Part shown: positions 1 to 5,183 of the stretch, piece after piece
How positions within the stretch are numbered: position 1 is the first letter of the stretch
Layout: each line of letters begins with the position of its first letter
Assembly: GCA_034429475.1 (NCBI GenBank)
Contig: DAOUGD010000286.1
Coordinates: 1-17,422 of the forward strand
DNA: 17,422 bases
Reading direction: 5' to 3'
DNA from: JAKQHY01 sp034429475
GTDB lineage: Bacteria > Chloroflexota > Anaerolineae > B4-G1 > SLSP01
The notes under the pieces: generated by a model
Databases searched by the model: none
What the model was told of the DNA's origin: nothing
Seen by the model: the letters and a program-made list of their open reading frames with translations, nothing else
Made by a program: the position numbers and the translations under genes

Positions 1-26
1 TCAGGAAATGCTACCAAAGGTATCAT
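1..26 (-). CDS. Start of a leftward gene, cut by the left edge
   Basis: A perfect AGGAGG ribosome binding site (complement of 33-38) lies 6 bases before an ATG at 24-26. The eight codons left in the window read MIPLVAFP and stay open to the edge. Another ATG at 29-31 is closer to the Shine-Dalgarno but meets a stop after two codons, so the 26 start is the workable one. The gene would be the next one downstream of the PIN gene on the same strand, about 80 bases away. Nothing can be said about its function. Confidence 0.4.
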
Positions 27-68
27 CGCATACCTCCTATTGGCTGACCTTTCTTTCTATTGTACCGC

Positions 69-84
69 CGTTTGCGGTCAAACG
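69..84. promoter_or_regulatory. Small dyad with a -10-like box nearby
   Basis: CGTTTG, four bases, CAAACG form a 6-bp-arm dyad. On the minus strand a TACAAT box follows at 59-64, about 20 bases before the AGGAGG of the gene at the left edge. No convincing -35 hexamer lies at the right distance and no T-run follows, so it resembles an operator near a weak promoter more than a terminator. Chance occurrence is possible. Confidence 0.25.
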
Positions 85-108
85 CCCTGTGTTAGGAGTA
101 TTCGCGTG

Positions 109-483
109 TTAACGTACTGCCAAAGTCGAGAAGTTATAGTGTTTTTCGTTACGGGTAAGAAGCGGCAAATGTTTAGTCCATGCCGTCGCCGCAATCAAAG
201 CATCCGATGTCTGAAGTGGCGTATCTGGATATTTTTGTAGAAGCTCTGACGCTGCCGCCGCAATCACGGCATCTACTTCCAGGACTCGGATGTGATGGAG
301 TAAGCGCACAATGCGTTTACGTTCGCCATCCGATAGCCCTGGTTTGCTGAGAAGTTCTTTGCGAGTGACGCTTGAGCAATACAACCGATGGGTCCCTGAC
401 CACACAAATTGCCTGGCCCACGACATTCCTTTCAGCCAGTCTATCAGAATATCCGTGTCCACCAGATAATTTACAGTTGCCAT
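109..483 (-). CDS. PIN-domain ribonuclease, VapC-like toxin
   Basis: A 124-residue single-domain PIN protein. PIN toxins are metal-dependent ribonucleases that cut tRNA, rRNA or mRNA when freed from their antitoxin. The acidic pocket is visible: D9 and D11 in LVDTDILID, E43 in RKELL, and D94 in TSDALIAATA, with a late PLLTRNEKHY motif typical of the fold. The start overlaps the end of the upstream HTH gene by 13 bases, so the two are probably translationally coupled as antitoxin then toxin. The length is normal and all catalytic acids are present, so it should be active. VapC-like membership is family knowledge; the RNA target cannot be read from the sequence. Confidence 0.85.
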   Translation of the reverse strand: MATVNYLVDTDILIDWLKGMSWARQFVWSGTHRLYCSSVTRKELLSKPGLSDGERKRIVRLLHHIRVLEVDAVIAAAASELLQKYPDTPLQTSDALIAATAWTKHLPLLTRNEKHYNFSTLAVR

Positions 484-806
484 TGAGACAACTCTTCGAG
501 CACTTCGCGCAAGGGTTTCTGATCAGTTTCACGGATACGATTGACGTAATCAACGCTGTCTTCGCCGGTAACATCCTGAGACCACATACCAAATCCTAAA
601 TCCTTTGGCGTTAAATGGGTGCTCGCAGGGAAGTTGAAGTAGCCATCAATCGCCGATTGTGGAATGCGATAGGTGCGCCCCAGTCGCATTGCCGGCAACG
701 CGCCGTTGCGAATCAACTGCCGGATAGTGCGTCGCGTTACGCGAAAAATAGAGGCAACTTCGGTAACTGTATAAACTTTTTCTCGATATAATTCTTGGGT
801 TTGCAT
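471..806 (-). CDS. Excisionase-type HTH protein, probable antitoxin of the PIN gene
   Basis: A 111-residue protein. Residues 11-57 form a MerR/excisionase-type helix-turn-helix (YTVTEVASIFRVTRRTIRQL, then a wing containing LGRTYRIP). Phage excisionases and many PIN-partner antitoxins use this fold. The C-terminal part (about 72-111, with GMWSQDVTGEDSVDYV) is acidic and probably helical, as expected for a segment that wraps the toxin; this role is inferred. A GGGAG Shine-Dalgarno precedes the ATG at 806. The gene overlaps the PIN start by 13 bases and begins only 25 bases after the DUF4434 stop, so it may be read from upstream or from a promoter inside that gene. A role as a simple regulator is the alternative. 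Confidence 0.75.
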   Translation of the reverse strand: MQTQELYREKVYTVTEVASIFRVTRRTIRQLIRNGALPAMRLGRTYRIPQSAIDGYFNFPASTHLTPKDLGFGMWSQDVTGEDSVDYVNRIRETDQKPLREVLEELSQWQL

Positions 807-831
807 GATTACTCCCCCTTTCTATTTTCGA

Positions 832-1761
832 CTATTGTATCCCAAAATGCTCGCAATACCGCCGGTACAGGTGCCCCGCCTGCAAGTAGCACGAGTTGGG
901 ACTCATGAAGTGCGAGAACTCAAAGGTGATGGCTTTCTCAACGCCCACTTGCGCGGCGGCTTGCAGTTTGAGCAGCAGCTTTTCCCACTTGATCGGCAGA
1001 AATTTGATGGGCATGTCGCGGTCGAAGGTCTCGCTGTTTGTCCAGCAGTGCAGGCCGTGTTTATCCGCCAGTTCCTTGTTGATTGCCAGATAGGTCGGCA
1101 GCTCGTGGAAGTCCACATGGCCGTCCTGGAAGGCCACAATGTCCACCGCGCCCGCAATGCCCGCCATAATTTCGCCCCACTCGCGGGCGTGCTCCTCCGG
1201 TGTGATGCCCTGCGCCTTCGCCGTCTCCGCGCCAAACGCCGACACGGACTTGATTCCGTCCATCCACGGCGAAATCAGCACCGGCAAATCGGCCAGGGAT
1301 TGGCAGTAGCGGCCCATCTCTGCGTAGATTTCGATGATGCCTTTGACGCGGCGGCTCACTTCCTGCGTGAGATACCAGCCCTTGAAGGCCGACTTGTGAC
1401 CGTAGCGCGCCCAAACTTCGTCCACCACGGCCTTGTTGAGGTCTACTTCCTTGCGGAATTCGCCCGCGTGCCAGTAGCGCCCGGAGTCATACGTGCCGAA
1501 GTAAAACGCCATGGCGTACTCTTCCGCCAGATCGAGGAACATCTCCAGCAGGTCTGCCGGCGGGATAAAGCACCCTTCGTGGGCGTGCAGCACCTCCGAA
1601 GGGTAGGTCATCCAGTGCTTGTGTCCGCTGCGGATGAGGATGACCGTGTCAATGCCGATGGCGCGCATCGCCGCAAAATCGCGTGCCCATTCCGTCCGCC
1701 CCCAGTTTTGGTGCGGGATGTCGTGACTGATTTCATCGAGAAAAGTGCCGGTCAGATGCAT
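832..1761 (-). CDS. DUF4434 protein, glycoside-hydrolase-like TIM barrel
   Basis: A 309-residue protein resembling the DUF4434 family, predicted TIM barrels related to glycoside hydrolases. Visible features are an N-terminal strand HLTGTFLDEISHDIPHQNWG, then DTVILIRSGHK, AMAFYFGTYDSGRYW, GWYLTQEVSRR and LPVLISPWMDG, which read as successive barrel strands with acidic and aromatic ends. No signal peptide is seen, so it is probably cytoplasmic. The ATG at 1761 was chosen because a perfect AGGAGG (complement of 1768-1773) stands 6 bases before it. A longer in-frame reading from 1917 only translates the palindromic repeat and the GxxExxY gene. Neighbours on the same strand are a nucleoside hydrolase and the HTH/PIN pair. 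Substrate and activity are unknown. Confidence 0.75.
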   Translation of the reverse strand: MHLTGTFLDEISHDIPHQNWGRTEWARDFAAMRAIGIDTVILIRSGHKHWMTYPSEVLHAHEGCFIPPADLLEMFLDLAEEYAMAFYFGTYDSGRYWHAGEFRKEVDLNKAVVDEVWARYGHKSAFKGWYLTQEVSRRVKGIIEIYAEMGRYCQSLADLPVLISPWMDGIKSVSAFGAETAKAQGITPEEHAREWGEIMAGIAGAVDIVAFQDGHVDFHELPTYLAINKELADKHGLHCWTNSETFDRDMPIKFLPIKWEKLLLKLQAAAQVGVEKAITFEFSHFMSPNSCYLQAGHLYRRYCEHFGIQ

Positions 1762-1781
1762 CGAAAACCTCCTGAAAAATG

Positions 1782-1842
1782 AACATGGATAGACAGGATG
1801 GACAGGATAAAAAAAATCCTGTAAATCCTGTCTATCCATGTT
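1782..1842. repeat. Palindromic repeat, copy 1
   Basis: Two 27-base arms (1782-1808 and 1816-1842) pair at 25 of 27 positions around a loop of seven A residues. The arm begins AACATGGATAGACAGGAT. The only mismatches are GG in the left arm against the position of AA in the right. The copy at 2245-2302 is the same element in opposite orientation. The stop codon of the GxxExxY gene lies inside the right arm (1832-1834). Such a hairpin could end or stabilise transcripts or mark a mobile unit end. Confidence 0.9.
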
Positions 1843-2227
1843 TAAAATCCTTACTGCGTGTGAGGCGTTTGTATTCGAGTGTTGGGTTGCCAAAGTTGAT
1901 GAGCATTCCAACTTCAATGCCGGTAGCGTTGAGGTAGTTAATCACCTGCGCTTGATGTTCGGGCATGAGGGCTTTGACGGCTTTGAGTTCGAGGATCACT
2001 TTGTCTTCAACCAAAATGTCCGCATAAAAATCCCCAACGCATTGGCCTCTGAACATCACTTTAATAGGATACTGCGATTTGGCTGCCAGTCCCGCCTGTC
2101 CCAGGGCGACCACCATAGCTTTTTCGTAGACGGACTCAAGGAACCCCGCGCCTAACTCCTTGATCACGTCAAACGCACACCCCAGAACTTTTCCCGTTGT
2201 CTCCGCATACTTCAGCTCTTTTTCCAT
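1832..2227 (-). CDS. GxxExxY family protein, PD-(D/E)XK nuclease-like
   Basis: A 131-residue protein of the GxxExxY family, which is placed in the PD-(D/E)XK nuclease superfamily and has no settled function. The name-giving motif is clear: GAGFLESVYEKA at residues 26-37. A nuclease-like core follows, with GDFYADILVEDKVILELKAV supplying D and E-x-K, then AQVINYLNATG and GMLINFG. The start at 2227 has a GAGGGTG Shine-Dalgarno just inside the flanking repeat. The last residues (KHG) and the TAG stop are encoded by the repeat itself. There is no toxin or antitoxin partner beside it. Length is normal and the putative catalytic residues are present. The substrate, DNA or RNA, is unknown. Confidence 0.85.
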   Translation of the reverse strand: MEKELKYAETTGKVLGCAFDVIKELGAGFLESVYEKAMVVALGQAGLAAKSQYPIKVMFRGQCVGDFYADILVEDKVILELKAVKALMPEHQAQVINYLNATGIEVGMLINFGNPTLEYKRLTRSKDFKHG

Positions 2228-2244
2228 ATCACCCTCTTATTTTT

Positions 2245-2302
2245 ACATGGATAGACAGGATATACAGGATTTTTTTATCCTGTCCATCCTGTCTATCCAT
2301 GT
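2245..2302. repeat. Palindromic repeat, copy 2 (inverted)
   Basis: Arms 2245-2270 and 2277-2302 pair at 24 of 26 positions around six T residues. Read on the minus strand it matches copy 1 almost base for base, including the GG in the first arm and the A loop, differing mainly in loop length and one base of the second arm. Orientation is therefore opposite to copy 1. The TGA of the nucleoside hydrolase (2303-2305) directly abuts it. Confidence 0.9.
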
Positions 2303-3220
2303 TCATTTTTTCAGCTTTGTGAACAGATCACGGAAGATGGCGTCGCGGTGGACGTAGAAGGCGCTGCGGATGAAATGGCGGCCGTTGTCGAAGCTCCACG
2401 TGCCCTGGTCGGTGACGATGGGGCTGTGGACGAGGTGGCTTGGCGTCCAGGAGGCGTCTAGCAGGTAGGCAATCGCGGCGATGTCCCAGATGACCTTTGA
2501 CCAGCCGAAGTGATCCTTGTGATACCCTTTGACCGTCTCCGCCAGATAGTCGCCAATGGCGCCCCGGCCGGCGACGTAGCGCTCGATTTCGGCGACGGTG
2601 GTATGCAGGTGCGAGACGACGCCCATGCACGGCAGTTGGACGACCGGAACGCCGCAGTCGAAGATGACGCGCGCCGCCGGAACGTCCTGCCACAGGTTGA
2701 ACTCGCGCGTGTCGGGCCAGTGGAAGGCGTGCCCGCCCAACCACACCACGACGATCCGGCGGATGATCTCCGGCTCCATCAGGATGGCGGAGGCGACATT
2801 GGTAATTGCGCCAATGGCGACGACGTAGAGCGGATCGTCGCTTTCGCTGCGCGCCATCGCTTTGGCGACGAGGTCTCGGGCGGCGGCGCTTTCGACAGGG
2901 TGCGCCGCGTCGGGCAGGTAGCGGTCGGAACCCCGGAAGACGAAATTCTCCGGCGAGACGTCCAGCTGTTCCAGCAGGCGCAGGATTTCCTGGTAGCTCT
3001 TCTCCATCCCGTCGGCGGGGCCAGTGGAACGGTCGTTGAAGAACGGCGCGGCATAAAGCGCCTGCACGTCCAGCTTCTCCGGCGAGAGCAGCGCGTAGAC
3101 GACGGCGAACTGGTCGTCCACCTCATTGTAAGTGTCGGTGTCAAGCACCATCTGCACTTTGCCGGCCGGCGGCTGCAACCGGGTCAAACGCAAGGGTTCG
3201 GATAGGGTGGGGAATGGCAT
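2303..3220 (-). CDS. Nucleoside hydrolase (IUNH family)
   Basis: About 305 residues, the usual size for inosine-uridine-preferring nucleoside hydrolases, which cleave ribonucleosides to base and ribose for salvage. The calcium/ribose-binding signature is present in a stretched form, DTDTYNEVDDQFAVVYAL. It keeps the paired aspartates but has a longer gap than the usual DTDPGxDD. Further family marks are VVAIGAITNVASAI, VVWLGGHAF, FNLWQDVPAARVIF and the late IWDIAAIAYLLD, where the Asp corresponds to the active-site HD/WD motif. Two adjacent ATGs exist (3223 and 3220). The second gives better spacing to AGGAGAG. No signal peptide is seen. The altered loop hints at a non-standard substrate; this is inference. 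Confidence 0.85.
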   Translation of the reverse strand: MPFPTLSEPLRLTRLQPPAGKVQMVLDTDTYNEVDDQFAVVYALLSPEKLDVQALYAAPFFNDRSTGPADGMEKSYQEILRLLEQLDVSPENFVFRGSDRYLPDAAHPVESAAARDLVAKAMARSESDDPLYVVAIGAITNVASAILMEPEIIRRIVVVWLGGHAFHWPDTREFNLWQDVPAARVIFDCGVPVVQLPCMGVVSHLHTTVAEIERYVAGRGAIGDYLAETVKGYHKDHFGWSKVIWDIAAIAYLLDASWTPSHLVHSPIVTDQGTWSFDNGRHFIRSAFYVHRDAIFRDLFTKLKK

Positions 3221-3237
3221 CATCTCTCCTTTTTCTC

Positions 3238-3270
3238 AACGGATTGAACGGATCGGAACGGATTTTTTTT
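3238..3270. repeat. Short reiterated AACGGAT repeat with T-run
   Basis: The motif AACGGAT occurs three times with a 9-10-base period (AACGGATTG, AACGGATCGG, AACGGATT) followed by a run of eight T. It fills the gap between the SDR stop and the nucleoside hydrolase start. It belongs to the same class of short intergenic reiterations seen elsewhere in the window. Confidence 0.6.
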
Positions 3271-3342
3271 GAACTGGAAACTGGAATAGTAGCCCATCCG
3301 GTGCATCCGGTTGTGTCGGGTGCGGTGCGCGGGATTTTGAAT

Positions 3343-4179
3343 TCAATTCTGCGGTGAATTTAAGCGCTGCATTTCATCGCGTAGATTTTTGGCCGTCATC
3401 AGGCGAAAGAGCGCTGGCATCAAGCGATAGATAAGCACAAGCAGACGAAATAGGCGCGGGTAGATAATGGGGCTTTTGTTTTTGGCGATGTCGTTTAACG
3501 CGAGTTCAGCAAACCTGTCGGCGCTGATGGAAATCTTCTTCTCCTGGGTGTATTCACGCAGGCGGGTGGATTTGACTGGCTTGATATCGCCAGGGGCCAC
3601 ACTATCAAAAATCGGGGTATCTACCGACCCAGGGCACAGGGTAATCACACGCACCCCTTTTAAAGCGGCCTCGAGGCGCAGGCTTTCTCCCAGGCCATAA
3701 ATCGCGTGCTTGGTCATCGCATACGGCGTCATCAAGGCCGAAGGAATCAGCCCGCCTACCGAGGCGGTATTGACAATCGTGCCGTTCCCCTGCCTGATCA
3801 TTTGCGGATAGACCAGTGCGATCGCATTGGTCACGCCACGAATATTGATGTCAATATAGCGGTCGTAATGTTCACGTTCAAGGCTTGCACTATCACAGCC
3901 ATAACCGATCCCCGCATTATTGAATAGATAATCAATGCGACTATGCGTGGTGATAATTTCCGCCAGCAGGCTTTCCCAGGCGTCAAAGTCACGCACATCC
4001 ATCAGCCGCACCTGCGTCATTTGACCCAGTGGGGCAATACGTTTTTCCAGTTCGCTATTATTGTCAACGAAATAAACCAACATGCCGCGCTTCAGCAGGG
4101 CCTTACCCAGTGCATATCCGATTCCGGAAGCCGCGCCGGTGACTACAGCAACGGGTGAATTGGGTTTAGTGTCTGTCAT
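3343..4179 (-). CDS. Short-chain dehydrogenase/reductase
   Basis: A 278-residue classical SDR with an extended C-terminus. The NAD(P) motif TGAASGIG is at 14-21, NNAG at 87-90, and the catalytic set N112, S140, Y153 and K157 (YAMTK) is complete, followed by CPGSVDTP. Asp39 in YFVDNN after the second strand suggests a preference for NAD over NADP. The tail after residue 230 contains a hydrophobic stretch (LFRLLVLIYRLMPALFRLM) that may bind the membrane. A GAGGGAG Shine-Dalgarno precedes the ATG. Base composition looks less GC-rich than the flanking hydrolases, suggesting separate ancestry. The substrate cannot be predicted; related proteins act on sterols, retinoids or acyl compounds. Confidence 0.9.
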   Translation of the reverse strand: MTDTKPNSPVAVVTGAASGIGYALGKALLKRGMLVYFVDNNSELEKRIAPLGQMTQVRLMDVRDFDAWESLLAEIITTHSRIDYLFNNAGIGYGCDSASLEREHYDRYIDINIRGVTNAIALVYPQMIRQGNGTIVNTASVGGLIPSALMTPYAMTKHAIYGLGESLRLEAALKGVRVITLCPGSVDTPIFDSVAPGDIKPVKSTRLREYTQEKKISISADRFAELALNDIAKNKSPIIYPRLFRLLVLIYRLMPALFRLMTAKNLRDEMQRLNSPQN

Positions 4180-4206
4180 AAAAAATGCTCCCTCATACGA
4201 AAAATT

Positions 4207-4375
4207 TCACGGTTGAAGCCGCCTGTGTTCTTCCAAAAAATACTGAAAAGGCAGAAAAAGCGGCTGCGGCAGCGCGTCCCACGCATACCAGCCGACTTCG
4301 AACATCTGGTAGGCAGCGCAACCGCACTTTGTCATCCTGGGTGACGCCCACTCCCACACGCGGGACTGCATTCAT
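4207..4375 (-). pseudogene. NUDIX hydrolase remnant with internal deletion
   Basis: The minus strand starts MNAVPRVGVGV from the ATG at 4375, which matches the beginning of NUDIX hydrolases (PRVGVGVxxxxxGKVLL). In another frame it ends FEVGWYAWDALPQPLFLPF and FLEEHRRLQP with a stop at 4207-4209, which matches the C-terminus of the same family. The middle, including the NUDIX box GxxxxxExxxxxREUxEExGU, is gone, and the two ends lie in different frames within about 165 bases. The start overlaps the PIN stop as ATGA. It was probably a functional mutT-like gene that lost about 80 or more codons. Family recognition is from memory of the terminal motifs. Confidence 0.6.
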
Positions 4376-4839
4376 CGCGTCTCTCCTTCCTCGCGGAGTT
4401 TCGTGAGAAATTCTTGTGGCTTCAGGATAGTCACTTCTTGATGCTGCCCTAAAATGAGCAAATCCGGGTCGCCAGTCACAATGTAATCGGCCTGTGCTGT
4501 GAGCGCGCAGGCCAGAAATTTGTCGTCGTCCGGGTCGGAACAAAGATGCGGATTGGCTATCACATCGGGAATGATCAACGCATCCGCGCGCAGGGAGGCT
4601 ATCAGACGCGCGATGTCGTTTTCGGTAATCGCGTAGCGGTCGCGGATGCGGGGGTAACGCAGCACACGTTCAATTTCGGCCAGGATAGCGTCGGAAGCGA
4701 CCAGGATATAGGTTTGCTTGCGCCATGCTTCCAGGATTTCAAAGGGAATGCCGCGCGAAAGAATCACGCCGCTGACGTAGACATTGGTATCCAGGACAAC
4801 ACGCAAGAGATGGGGATGAGTGGGGGTGGATATGGTCAT
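4372..4839 (-). CDS. PIN-domain protein, putative toxin (PIN_3 / COG1569-like)
   Basis: A 155-residue PIN protein of the type annotated as putative toxin-antitoxin toxin component, distinct from the smaller VapC-like protein at 109-483. Acidic residues are D17 in VVLDTNVYVSG, E55 in AEIERVLRYP, the cluster SDPDDDKFLACAL (104-106) and D124 in TGDPDLL. The ATG is 3 bases after the stop of the Phd-type antitoxin gene and has no clear Shine-Dalgarno of its own, which suggests translational coupling. Its stop overlaps the start of the NUDIX remnant. All catalytic acids are present, so it should be a working ribonuclease held by its antitoxin. Confidence 0.85.
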   Translation of the reverse strand: MTISTPTHPHLLRVVLDTNVYVSGVILSRGIPFEILEAWRKQTYILVASDAILAEIERVLRYPRIRDRYAITENDIARLIASLRADALIIPDVIANPHLCSDPDDDKFLACALTAQADYIVTGDPDLLILGQHQEVTILKPQEFLTKLREEGETR

Positions 4840-4842
4840 AGT

Positions 4843-5121
4843 TCAGGCGGCGCGCACCGCTTCCAGGGCACCCGCGACATCGTTGACCACCGTTTCCGGC
4901 TCGGCGGCGGCGTTGCGCGCGCGGATTTCGTCGTAGATGGCGAAGCGCGCCGCGCGCTCGCCGGCTTGCTGCTGCCATTCCAGGTATTCCTCGTAGCCCA
5001 CGATGACGGCGATGGGGCGATCATTCCGTTGGATGACCGTTTTGCGACCGGCATATCCGGCCTCTGTGATCAACTGTGAAAAGTTGGCCCGCGCTTCGGT
5101 GGTGCTATAGGTTCGTTCCAT
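4843..5121 (-). CDS. Phd/YefM-family antitoxin
   Basis: A 92-residue antitoxin. The N-terminal half is the Phd/YefM DNA-binding fold, visible as TYSTTEARANFSQLITEAG and then KTVIQRNDRPIAVIVGYEEY. The remainder is a charged helix that would bind the toxin. The ATG at 5121 was chosen because GGGAG lies at the right distance and the residues upstream in the same frame (MYTMYIMYNK...) simply translate the operator palindrome. It lies 3 bases before the PIN gene on the same strand. Antitoxins of this family repress their own promoter, and a 26-bp palindrome overlaps the -10 box just upstream, so autoregulation is likely. Confidence 0.88.
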   Translation of the reverse strand: MERTYSTTEARANFSQLITEAGYAGRKTVIQRNDRPIAVIVGYEEYLEWQQQAGERAARFAIYDEIRARNAAAEPETVVNDVAGALEAVRAA

Positions 5122-5137
5122 CGTTTTTTCTCCCTTG

Positions 5138-5163
5138 TTGTACATTATGTACATAGTGTACAA
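5138..5163. promoter_or_regulatory. Operator palindrome of the antitoxin-toxin pair
   Basis: TTGTACA then TTATGTACATAG then TGTACAA form a 26-base dyad symmetric at 24 of 26 positions, built from three TGTAC/GTACA units. It covers the -10 box and the start of the leader. This is the expected place and size for two Phd/YefM dimers. It is visible directly; binding is inferred. Confidence 0.7.
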
Positions 5164-5183
5164 AAGTTCTCGAAGAAAGTCAA
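5155..5183 (-). promoter_or_regulatory. Sigma-70-type promoter of the antitoxin-toxin pair
   Basis: On the minus strand TTGACT (complement of 5178-5183), a 17-base spacer and TACACT (complement of 5155-5160) form a good housekeeping promoter. The -35 box overlaps the last codons and stop of the upstream galactosidase gene. The -10 box lies inside the operator palindrome. Confidence 0.6.

Larger units (their letters stand above)
1782..2302 (-). mobile_element. Candidate mobile cassette: GxxExxY gene between inverted palindromic repeats
   Basis: A unit of about 520 bases: a 58-61-base hairpin repeat at each end, in opposite orientation, and one gene filling the interior. The gene starts 17 bases from one repeat and ends inside the other. 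Outside it, the left end abuts the DUF4434 ribosome binding site and the right end abuts the nucleoside hydrolase stop. No direct target duplication is visible. The layout resembles a compact transposable or retained cassette, but no recognisable transposase is present, so mobility is inferred. Confidence 0.45.

Noticed and set aside
805..1782. Long plus-strand reading frame (325 codons) opposite DUF4434
   Set aside because: Antisense shadow of a GC-rich gene; no motif and no family-like composition.
1782..1842. Simple rho-independent terminator
   Set aside because: The loop, not the 3' flank, holds the A/T run, and the same structure lies inverted at the other end of the gene. It may still affect termination, but it is better described as a repeat.
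1762..1917. N-terminal extension of the DUF4434 protein
   Set aside because: It only translates the palindromic repeat and the end of the GxxExxY gene; a perfect AGGAGG precedes the ATG at 1761.
4193..4543. 116-codon minus-strand frame overlapping the PIN gene
   Set aside because: The upstream part is a shadow of the PIN gene; only the section after 4375 has meaning, as the NUDIX remnant.
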